Positions 1 through 5,089 of a DNA stretch of 5,101 nucleotides are shown piece by piece. How positions within the stretch are numbered: position 1 is the first letter of the stretch; every line of letters begins with the position of its first letter. This DNA is from CAINVV01 sp964506325 (GTDB taxonomy: Bacteria > Bacteroidota > Bacteroidia > Bacteroidales > Prolixibacteraceae), in the NCBI GenBank assembly GCA_964506325.1, contig CAZDLO010000176.1, forward strand, positions 1 through 5,101, given 5' to 3'. The position numbers and the translations under genes were made by a program. The notes under the pieces were generated by a model that was not told where the DNA came from, ran no database searches, and saw only the letters and a list, made by a program, of their open reading frames with translations.

Positions 1-62
1 CTGGCAGCAAACGACTGGACACTGTTTACATTGCGTTCGTCAAACTAGTTAATACAATTGTA

Positions 63-413
63 ATGGATTTAATCAAGATTGCTGAAAATGCGTTTTTGGC
101 AGAACAGAAAGAGTTCCCCGCATTCCACCCCGGCGATACAATTACCGTCAGGTATAAAATTGTCGAAGGTAACAAGGAGCGGATTCAGAACTACAAGGGC
201 ACTGTAATTCAAATCAAAGGAACCGGAACAACCAAAACGTTTACTGTCCGCAAAATGTCAGGAAACGTTGGTGTTGAGCGTATCTTCCCGATGAGTTCAC
301 CATTTATCGACGGTATCGAAATTAACCGCATGGGTCATGTTCGTCGTGCAAGGTTGTTCTATCTGCGCAAACTTACCGGTAAAAAAGCCCGCATCAAAGA
401 GAAAAGATTCTGA
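63..413 (+). CDS. rplS: 50S ribosomal protein L19
   Basis: Structural protein of the large ribosomal subunit, located at the 30S-50S interface. The 116-residue product has the usual length and is recognisable end to end: the N-terminal MDLIKIAE helix, the PGDTITVRYKI strand (residues 23-33), the GNKERIQNYKG segment (36-46), the conserved core FTVRKMSGNVGVERIFP (60-76), and the basic tail LTGKKARIKEKRF (104-116). The MDLIKIAE opening is typical of Bacteroidota L19. The ATG at 63 is the only ATG in this frame and gives the family-standard N-terminus; no clear Shine-Dalgarno precedes it. The frame stays open upstream to the window edge, but those 60 bases carry no recognisable L19 sequence. The gene that precedes it cannot be identified from the 62 bases available. 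A strong hairpin terminator follows 12 bp after the stop, so this is probably the end of its transcription unit. Confidence 0.97.
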   Translation: MDLIKIAENAFLAEQKEFPAFHPGDTITVRYKIVEGNKERIQNYKGTVIQIKGTGTTKTFTVRKMSGNVGVERIFPMSSPFIDGIEINRMGHVRRARLFYLRKLTGKKARIKEKRF

Positions 414-425
414 TATGATCAGGAT

Positions 426-463
426 GACAAAAAAGGTTCTCAAAAAGAACCTTTTTTTTTGTC
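426..463 (+). terminator. Intrinsic terminator of rplS
   Basis: Perfect 6-bp stem GGTTCT (435-440) / AGAACC (446-451) with a CAAAA loop, followed by nine T (452-460). A run of six A (429-434) precedes the stem and can pair with the T run, and GAC (426-428) mirrors GTC (461-463). The hairpin is therefore nearly symmetric and could act on either strand. It lies just after rplS and before the yitT promoter, so it separates the two units. Confidence 0.9.
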
Positions 464-500
464 CTTAACCGTACCTTTCGTTGCATCGGCATATTTTTCC

Positions 501-508
501 TAATTTTA
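501..508 (+). promoter_or_regulatory. Putative Bacteroidota promoter (-7 box) of the yitT-family gene
   Basis: TAATTTTA matches the Bacteroidota -7 consensus TAnnTTTG at all fixed positions but the last. A TTTC at 476-479 (21-bp spacer) or TTG at 481-483 (17-bp spacer) could serve as the -33 element. It lies after the rplS terminator and 23 bp from its first base to the ATG at 524. The same motif and the same 23-bp distance occur in front of the methyltransferase gene at 3358. Transcription would start near 513-515, leaving a leader of only about 10 nt. No transcript data; assignment by pattern only. Confidence 0.5.
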
Positions 509-523
509 GACAAACCATTGGCA

Positions 524-1444
524 ATGACCCTGACAACCAAACCAAGAATTTATACAACCAGGTGGTTTCTCGACTATGGGATGATCACGGTTGGCTCTTT
601 CATAATGGCGGTAGGATATGTATATTTTATCACACCACACAAAATTGTTCCGGGCGGAGTATATGGCCTTGGGATTATTATCCATTATCTTTCCAAAGGG
701 ATGGCTGTTTGGCCCGACGGATTCCCGATCGGACTTTTCAACCTGCTGGTAAATATTCCGCTCACCTACCTGGGCATGAAGATGCTCGGACCTCGATTCG
801 GCGTTAAAACAATCTACGGATTTGTCTCCTCTTCCGTTTTCATGGATGGAATCACGATAATGAGGGACATCGGGGATGCTCCATTGGTGCAGGATGTGCT
901 GCTATCGTGCATTTTCGGCGGTGTACTGACTGGAATAGGTCTCGGGCTGATTTTCAAGTCTAAAGCTACCTCCGGTGGCAGTGATATCGTCGCAATGATA
1001 ATCACCAAGTATACACGCATACCCATCGGGCAGATGTTGATCTGGGTTGATTCTGCCATTGTACTTATTGCACTGGCTGCTTTCAAGGACTGGCAGATCC
1101 CGTTGTACAGCATCCTGGTTATATACATCACAGGCCGTGCGGTGGACTTGCTGCTGGATGGTGCCAATTACAACAAGGCTCTGATCATTATATCGGATGA
1201 ACATGAGAAGATCCGCGAAAAAATAGTGTTTGACCTTGAACGCGGAGGTACTTACCTCAAAGGTGTAGGTATGTATACCAACTCAGAAAAAAGCGTAATA
1301 TTTACTGTGGTAAACAGAAGGGAAGTCGCCATTCTTGAAGAACAGATCGCAGCCATCGACCCGCATGCATTCATCACAATCATGGATGCCAATGAAATCC
1401 TGGGAGAGGGCTTTCGCTCCCTGAAACACAAAGTTGAAGATTGA
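524..1444 (+). CDS. YitT family membrane protein with C-terminal DUF2179 domain
   Basis: Integral inner-membrane protein of about 306 residues. The family (YitT_membrane/DUF161 plus DUF2179) is widespread, but its transported substrate or role is not established. Hydrophobic segments lie near residues 18-38, 44-57, 69-90, 95-113, 125-146, 171-188 and 191-205. Family hallmarks seen are the PGGVYGLG stretch after the first segment (about 43-50) and the KATSGGSDIVAMI motif (about 147-159). From about residue 215 comes a soluble DUF2179 domain, with LKGVGMYT (245-252), VVNRREV (262-268), IDPHAFITIMD (278-288) and the closing EILGEGF. An in-frame TTG at 518 would add two residues. The ATG at 524 is preferred because it is the standard start codon; no Shine-Dalgarno is visible for either. 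The gene stands alone between the rplS terminator and a convergent operon, with its own putative promoter. Confidence 0.92.
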   Translation: MTLTTKPRIYTTRWFLDYGMITVGSFIMAVGYVYFITPHKIVPGGVYGLGIIIHYLSKGMAVWPDGFPIGLFNLLVNIPLTYLGMKMLGPRFGVKTIYGFVSSSVFMDGITIMRDIGDAPLVQDVLLSCIFGGVLTGIGLGLIFKSKATSGGSDIVAMIITKYTRIPIGQMLIWVDSAIVLIALAAFKDWQIPLYSILVIYITGRAVDLLLDGANYNKALIIISDEHEKIREKIVFDLERGGTYLKGVGMYTNSEKSVIFTVVNRREVAILEEQIAAIDPHAFITIMDANEILGEGFRSLKHKVED

Positions 1445-1453
1445 CGCTTTAAA

Positions 1454-1480
1454 GAGCGGGAAAAATTTCTCCCTTTGCCT
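1454..1480 (-). terminator. Weak hairpin between convergent genes
   Basis: On the minus strand the 16 bases at 1473-1458 can fold into a 6-bp stem including one G-U pair (GGGAGA with TTTCCC side) around an AATT loop. The tail that follows is only moderately T-rich (GCTCTTT), so this is not a canonical terminator. It sits in the 38-bp gap between the yitT-family stop (1444) and the PAS gene stop (1483), where termination for both strands would be expected. On the plus strand the stem carries an A-C mismatch. Low confidence. Confidence 0.25.
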
Positions 1481-1482
1481 TC

Positions 1483-1821
1483 TCACATTCTGACATGGTG
1501 GGCCATTTCAAAAGGAATCTCAAAAGATATCTCCACCATTCCACTGAATACACCGTCGCTGTACCACGGAGCTTGCCGGATCAATTTTTTGACTCCCTTC
1601 TTTTCGATGGTGTAAACGTTAACCTGTGGCTCCTTCAGCATGGAAAGCAATTTAGTCCGCGACGGTTCAGGATGGCACTCGATCAAACTTGACCCGACAG
1701 AGACTCCGCTGTCATCATATTTCATGAAGGACTTCCTGGATCTCTCATTCATGTAAACAATAATTCCTTCAAGGTCGCAGATCGTTATCGCTGCCTCATA
1801 CTCATCAAGCCAACTAACCAT
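1483..1821 (-). CDS. Small stand-alone PAS domain protein
   Basis: A 112-residue protein that is essentially one PAS sensor domain with no attached kinase, cyclase or DNA-binding module. PAS features seen: AAITICDLEGIIVYMNERS (residues 10-28; the usual 'i.v.D.dG.I.y.N' opening), the helix with SLIECHPEPSR (45-55), the strand VNVYTIEKKGVKKLIRQAPWY (68-88), and the last strand GMVEISFEIP (94-103). The CHPEPS stretch resembles the CHPP motif of PAS domains linked to DUF438-type proteins; this is a likeness noted from memory, and no ligand can be inferred safely. The start is the ATG at 1821, with GGA (1831-1829) seven bases upstream. A longer in-frame ATG at 1899 would overlap the upstream gene by 65 bp and add non-PAS residues. 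It follows the GH16-like gene by 13 bp, so the two are very probably co-transcribed. It may sense a small ligand or act through protein-protein contact. Confidence 0.85.
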   Translation of the reverse strand: MVSWLDEYEAAITICDLEGIIVYMNERSRKSFMKYDDSGVSVGSSLIECHPEPSRTKLLSMLKEPQVNVYTIEKKGVKKLIRQAPWYSDGVFSGMVEISFEIPFEMAHHVRM

Positions 1822-1834
1822 ACTATTATCCGAT

Positions 1835-3283
1835 TTATCCTTTAAGTGCAAAACCACGGATCCAGTCAACTTCAAACTGGTGCGGCAGCTGCTGTTCATT
1901 TACTTTACCATGAAGTGAAGTGAGCAAATTGAAAAACAACGGCTCCTTCACCCGGAGGGTGTTCCGGAAAACCTCATAGCCGTTAATCTTCCATATAAGC
2001 TGATCACCAAATATCTCCAGCCTGTAGATGTGGAAGTGCCCGTCATTCAGTCCTTTAAGATTCAGGTATTTTTCGGATTTGTCGCCAAATTTTTCAACTA
2101 TACCCATTCCTACACCCCTTTTATTGCTGCGGAAAAGATCAATTTGCGGAAAAGGCTTCTCCCCGGTTAAAGAAAACGAGGATATTATGGTGGCATCCTT
2201 TTTAAAACGGACTTTCGCCTCTACCACACCTTCACTCATCCTGAAAAAATCAGCAGTGTTAAGTATGGAGGAAGTATAATCATGTTCTTTGGGAATTAGT
2301 CCCACAGATGAATTCCAAACTTTGCCTGCAACTTTTTCTTTCCTGGCAAGCAAGGTGAGGGTATTATTCTTGATTTGAATGTTTTTTAAACCACGGAACG
2401 ACTGTTTTTCACCCTCTTGCGAAAAACTTGCGCCGGACATCCTGTAACACAACCAGTTTTCAGGCTGCCACTTTTTGGTATCCAGCTCTTTTTCAGTGAA
2501 ATTCTCGTCCAGGACAATCTCCCATGTATCAAAGAACTCAAGTGCTTTACTCTTCTTAAGTTTCCTGTATTCGGACATAAAACTGCTCTTATCCAGCTCC
2601 TTATATTGCTGAATCGACTTATATTCCTCACTCTTGAGAAACCTTTTACCGTCTTTTAGATAAGCTACCCGGCGAAGAAAGGAAGGCTCTGCTGTCATTT
2701 CTTTCAACTCTTCGTAACGCTGCAATTCCCGGGAACCTGAGGTCTTCCCGTAATTCAGAAAACTGGTTGAATGCCTGAATTTATTCCAGAACCTGATATC
2801 ATTGCTTTTTCCTGACTGAATATACTCCTTGAGGACATTATAATCCGGGCTCTTGCGATAGTGCTTTACATTCAGACTTGCCTTCCGTTTTTTGAATTCA
2901 GGAGATTCTATTTCCTTATGAAGTTCCTGGTAACTTTTCAGCTCTGAACCACCCTGGATTCTGTTAAACCTCTTCAGATTTTCAGACACGGAAACCTTCA
3001 GATAATTTTTAATCGAGCCTGATCTGGCAAGATCCCTGTATTCAGATATTAACCTCTGCTCTTTACTTCCTGAATACCGAAGATTTTCAATTTCATGCTT
3101 AATATGCTTGAAGGACTCAGAGTCTGTTAATTCCTTTAACTCTACGTATTGCTTCAGAAAATCTGACCCTTCCATTTGAAGCAAGTCATCCCGCATCTTG
3201 ATCAGTTTTTCCCATTTCGTGTCCAGTTGATCAGCGGTTGAAATTAAACCTAAATTGTATTTTAGACGAAAAATGATAGACAT
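1835..3283 (-). CDS. Helical-repeat protein with a C-terminal, apparently inactive GH16-like domain
   Basis: About 482 residues. Residues 39-254 form a charged, Lys/Glu-rich helical region of three degenerate copies (period about 72), each opening with GS then a Y-x-E-L-pattern helix. Residues 255-479 resemble glycoside hydrolase family 16 (concanavalin-like beta-sandwich): DENFTEKELDTKKW (259-272), YTSSILNT (336-343), SEGVVEAKVRF (350-360), HFHIYRLEIFGDQLIWKING (416-435) and FEVDWIRGF (470-478). The expected active-site motif E-x-D-x-x-E reads Q380-I-D382-L-F-R385, so both catalytic glutamates are replaced. The Trp-rich substrate strand is also missing (TIISSFSLTG). No signal peptide or membrane segment is visible, so the product is probably cytoplasmic. 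Hydrolase activity is unlikely; binding or scaffolding is an inference. The ATG at 3283 is chosen over the TTG at 3346 because a perfect -7 box lies between them. It is the first gene of an operon with the PAS gene 13 bp downstream. Confidence 0.85.
   Translation of the reverse strand: MSIIFRLKYNLGLISTADQLDTKWEKLIKMRDDLLQMEGSDFLKQYVELKELTDSESFKHIKHEIENLRYSGSKEQRLISEYRDLARSGSIKNYLKVSVSENLKRFNRIQGGSELKSYQELHKEIESPEFKKRKASLNVKHYRKSPDYNVLKEYIQSGKSNDIRFWNKFRHSTSFLNYGKTSGSRELQRYEELKEMTAEPSFLRRVAYLKDGKRFLKSEEYKSIQQYKELDKSSFMSEYRKLKKSKALEFFDTWEIVLDENFTEKELDTKKWQPENWLCYRMSGASFSQEGEKQSFRGLKNIQIKNNTLTLLARKEKVAGKVWNSSVGLIPKEHDYTSSILNTADFFRMSEGVVEAKVRFKKDATIISSFSLTGEKPFPQIDLFRSNKRGVGMGIVEKFGDKSEKYLNLKGLNDGHFHIYRLEIFGDQLIWKINGYEVFRNTLRVKEPLFFNLLTSLHGKVNEQQLPHQFEVDWIRGFALKG
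2518..3167 (-). repeat. Three degenerate ~72-residue coding repeats in the GH16-like gene
   Basis: Within residues 39-254 the same pattern recurs three times. Unit starts are marked by GSDFLKQYVELKE (39), GSELKSYQELHKE (112) and GSRELQRYEELKE (183). Next comes a second helix: SESFKHIKHEIENL, SPEFKKRKASLNV and EPSFLRRVAYLKD. A third helix follows, ending in SEYRDL, LKEYIQ and QQYKEL. Each unit closes with an aromatic stretch (LKRF, SFLNY, LEFF). Spacing between unit starts is 73 and 71 residues. The copies are too diverged to show as DNA repeats, so this is an old internal triplication. The coordinates cover the approximate coding span. Confidence 0.7.
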
Positions 3284-3304
3284 GGTGGTTGCATTAGTTG
3301 AGAA

Positions 3305-3312
3305 CAAATTTA
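3305..3312 (-). promoter_or_regulatory. Putative promoter (-7 box) of the GH16-like/PAS operon
   Basis: Read on the minus strand, TAAATTTG is a perfect match to the Bacteroidota -7 consensus TAnnTTTG. Its first base lies 29 bp upstream of the ATG at 3283, predicting a leader of roughly 16 nt. No good TTTG -33 element is found at the right spacing. The box lies inside the 5' extension that a TTG start at 3346 would make coding, which argues for the ATG start. Confidence 0.55.
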
Positions 3313-3334
3313 AAATAATCCTGATAAATTTGGC

Positions 3335-3342
3335 TAATTTTG
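3335..3342 (+). promoter_or_regulatory. Putative promoter (-7 box) of the rRNA methyltransferase gene
   Basis: TAATTTTG is a perfect match to TAnnTTTG. A weak -33 candidate, TTTA (3309-3312), lies 22 bp upstream. The first base of the box is 23 bp from the ATG at 3358, the same arrangement as in front of the yitT-family gene (box followed by GACAAA in both). The alternative TTG start at 3340 would sit within this box. The promoter faces away from the minus-strand box at 3312-3305, only 22 bp away, so the two polymerase footprints would overlap. Confidence 0.6.
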
Positions 3343-3357
3343 ACAAAAAGAGTTAAA

Positions 3358-4785
3358 ATGATCCAACTTCCTGAAGCTTTTGAAATGAGGATGAAAATGA
3401 TTCTGGGGCCTGAATTCCCGGCATTCAGCAATTCTTTGTCCTCTTCAGTCAGCCATTCGGTCCGGATCAACCCGAAAAAGATAACTGAAGTCGGTCGTCA
3501 TACCCCTGTAACACACTGCAATACTGGCTTCTACCTGGAACAAAGACCAATATATACCCTGGACCCTCTTTTCCATTCAGGGGCATATTATGTTCAGGAG
3601 TCAAGCTCCATGTTCCTGGAACAGTTCCTGCTTCTCCGAAATAAAAAAAAAATAAATGTCCTCGATTTATGTGCTGCCCCGGGCGGCAAATCCACCCATT
3701 TATCCTCACTTCTTTCAGAAGACAGCTTATTGGTAAGTAATGAAGTAATTCATTCGAGAGGGCTAATTTTATCAGAGAACCTTAAGAAATGGGGAAATCC
3801 GAACGTTGTGGTGACCTGCAACGACCCGAGGGACTTTTCAAGGCTTCCGGGCTTTTTTGATGTCATTGTTGTGGATGCTCCCTGTTCGGGTGAGGGGCTG
3901 TTCCGGCGGGATGCTTCAGCCATGGATGAATGGTCTGAATCAAACGCCAGTCATTGCGCACTGCGTCAAAAAAGAATTCTGGCAGACGTTTGGCCTGCCC
4001 TTGCCGAAGGTGGCATGCTTGTCTACAGCACTTGCACCTTCAATCCTGAAGAGAACGAAGAAAACATAGCATGGCTTTCCAATTTTGCAGCTGTGGATCC
4101 AATAACGCTTCATCTACCGGATGAATGGGGAGTAAGAACCATAAATGCCGGAAATATTCCCGGATACCGCTTTTATCCGCATAAAATGAAAGGCGAAGGA
4201 TTTTTTATTGCAGCCGTACAAAAAAAGGAACAGGTACCTAAAAATCAGAATTTCAAGAACAAATCATCTCTGGCAGTTGCCGGGAAATCCGAATTGAGCC
4301 TGATCGGCAACCTGCTCCGACACAGTCATCTTTCATTGCTGAAATTTGGAGAAAGCCTGCTTGCCTTTCCTTCCTCCCTGGTTTCATCCCTGGACCAGAT
4401 CAAAGCAAACCTTAGGATTATTCATGCAGGGATCAAAATTGGAGAAATTGTCAGGGATAGCCTGATCCCGGCACACGAACTGGCTGTCTCATCTGTTTAC
4501 AACAAAGAATATTTTCCGCAGGTGGATTTATCACTTGAACAGGCAATATCCTATTTGAAGAAAGACGATTTTCAACTCAGATTTGAAGAAAAAGGATGGA
4601 ATTTGCTGACCTACAATGGTCAACCATTGGGATGGGCCAAAAATATCGGGAACAGATTCAACAACAGTTACCCCAGGGAATGGCGGATAAGGATGTCGAC
4701 CAACGAATTCACCGGATCCAGGTTGGTGGAGGAAGCCAAAAAATTCCCATTTGAGACACAAAACCGGGAGAGTTATGAATTATAA
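3358..4785 (+). CDS. rsmF: 16S rRNA (cytosine-C5)-methyltransferase, RsmF/NOL1-NOP2-Sun family
   Basis: SAM-dependent enzyme expected to make m5C in 16S rRNA; 475 residues, normal for RsmF-type proteins. Seen in order: an N-terminal region with VRINPKK (35-41); the substrate-side motif YYVQESSSM (77-85); SAM-binding LDLCAAPGGKST (102-113); DAPCSGEG (173-180), whose Cys176 fits the cysteine that releases the product; and YSTCTFNPEENE (223-234), whose Cys226 fits the nucleophile that attacks C6. After a less conserved linker (about 290-320), the C-terminal RNA-binding part has YLKKDDF (399-405) and the RsmF-style close LGWAKNIGNRFNNSYPREWRI (424-444), resembling a PUA-like domain. All catalytic motifs are intact. 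The ATG at 3358 has a weak AAGAG five bases upstream. Specificity (RsmF versus another target C) cannot be settled from sequence alone, so the symbol is provisional. It is divergent from the GH16-like operon, and no clear terminator follows it. Confidence 0.92.
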   Translation: MIQLPEAFEMRMKMILGPEFPAFSNSLSSSVSHSVRINPKKITEVGRHTPVTHCNTGFYLEQRPIYTLDPLFHSGAYYVQESSSMFLEQFLLLRNKKKINVLDLCAAPGGKSTHLSSLLSEDSLLVSNEVIHSRGLILSENLKKWGNPNVVVTCNDPRDFSRLPGFFDVIVVDAPCSGEGLFRRDASAMDEWSESNASHCALRQKRILADVWPALAEGGMLVYSTCTFNPEENEENIAWLSNFAAVDPITLHLPDEWGVRTINAGNIPGYRFYPHKMKGEGFFIAAVQKKEQVPKNQNFKNKSSLAVAGKSELSLIGNLLRHSHLSLLKFGESLLAFPSSLVSSLDQIKANLRIIHAGIKIGEIVRDSLIPAHELAVSSVYNKEYFPQVDLSLEQAISYLKKDDFQLRFEEKGWNLLTYNGQPLGWAKNIGNRFNNSYPREWRIRMSTNEFTGSRLVEEAKKFPFETQNRESYEL

Positions 4786-4987
4786 GCCATCACCAGCGTT
4801 TCGTTATAAAATTCATATTTCTCCTGTATCCCTTGATAACAAAGAGTTGTAGTATCTTTAAGATTCAAACGATTTGAAATATTATTGATGATAATTGGCA
4901 TCTCTTAAATTTAAACCTGCTATAAATCAAGACCAAAAAGATGAAAAAAATTCCAAAATTCCGATTACAAAAAAAAATCGAAACGCC
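4786..4987. other. Gene-free AT-rich intergenic stretch
   Basis: About 200 bp after the methyltransferase stop with no credible coding frame, no strong terminator hairpin and no RNA gene that I recognise. It holds a promoter-like box at 4853-4860, a perfect tandem duplication of AAAATTCC (4947-4954 and 4955-4962), a long A-run (4969-4977) flanked by CGATT/AATCG, and a 20-codon ATG frame at 4941-5003 that ends inside the heptamer repeat and is not believed to be a gene. Confidence 0.6.
4853..4860 (+). promoter_or_regulatory. Possible orphan -7 box
   Basis: TATCTTTA differs from TAnnTTTG only at its last base, with a TTG at 4833-4835 located 17 bp upstream as a possible -33 element. It points into a region without an open frame. 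If used, it would transcribe a leader of about 225 nt through the heptamer repeat to the ATG at 5090, or a short untranslated RNA. Such a box can occur by chance in AT-rich DNA. Confidence 0.25.
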
Positions 4988-5050
4988 AACTCCTAACTCA
5001 TAACTCCTAACTCATAACTCCTAACTTATAACTCATAACTCCTAACTTGT
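4988..5050. repeat. Heptamer tandem repeat, nine copies
   Basis: Nine consecutive 7-bp units of the form AACTCMT. In order the units are AACTCCT, AACTCAT, AACTCCT, AACTCAT, AACTCCT, AACTTAT, AACTCAT, AACTCCT and AACTTGT. The first five alternate strictly between CCT and CAT, implying growth as a 14-bp double unit. The later units carry C-to-T changes, and the last is degenerate. Being 7 bp long and non-coding, it resembles the short tandemly repeated sequences known from intergenic DNA of some bacteria. It has no spacers, so it is not a CRISPR array. Confidence 0.95.
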
Positions 5051-5065
5051 CTGCGCCTGAAATAC

Positions 5066-5086
5066 GTTGACCTAAAAAAGGTTAAC
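5066..5086 (+). repeat. Short inverted repeat before the window edge
   Basis: GTTGACC (5066-5072) and GGTTAAC (5080-5086) form a 7-bp inverted repeat with one G-T pair around a TAAAAAA loop. It ends three bases before the ATG at 5090. The AAGG at 5078-5081 is at a proper ribosome-binding distance from that ATG and lies partly in the loop and partly in the stem. It could be an operator or a small hairpin affecting translation. It lacks a T-tract, so it is not a terminator of plus-strand transcription. Confidence 0.5.
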
Positions 5087-5089
5087 ATT

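Noticed and set aside
30..60. ATTG-N19-TACAATTG as a promoter for rplS
   Set aside because: Spacing fits the Bacteroidota pattern, but transcription would begin inside the start codon region, giving no usable leader.
3..62. Open frame continuing upstream of rplS to the window edge
   Set aside because: It has no ATG and the translated residues do not resemble L19; the ATG at 63 gives the standard N-terminus.
814..1204. Open frames antisense to the yitT-family gene
   Set aside because: They show no recognisable protein pattern, and the plus-strand frame encodes a clear membrane protein through the whole segment.
1822..1899. ATG at 1899 as start of the PAS protein
   Set aside because: It would overlap the upstream gene by 65 bp and add residues that are not part of the PAS domain; the ATG at 1821 has a GGA seven bases upstream and falls just after the preceding stop.
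2386..2659. Open frames overlapping the GH16-like gene in other frames
   Set aside because: Their translations are not protein-like, and they lie wholly within a longer gene with a recognisable product.
3284..3346. TTG start at 3346 giving the GH16-like protein 21 extra residues
   Set aside because: The extension overlaps the divergent gene's promoter box and contains a perfect minus-strand -7 box at 3312-3305; the ATG at 3283 is a better start.
3341..3346. TTGACA as a sigma-70 -35 element
   Set aside because: It is part of the TAATTTTGACA context that better fits the Bacteroidota -7 box, and no TATAAT-like box follows before the start codon at a sensible distance.
3340..3357. TTG start at 3340 for the rRNA methyltransferase
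   Set aside because: It lies inside the TAATTTTG box; the ATG at 3358 has a weak AAGAG at proper spacing and matches where the family begins.
4941..5003. 20-codon frame starting ATG AAA AAA
   Set aside because: It is short, low in complexity, ends inside the heptamer repeat and has no clear ribosome-binding site beyond A-rich DNA.
4988..5050. CRISPR array
   Set aside because: The units are 7 bp, directly adjacent and without spacers, and no cas genes are nearby.
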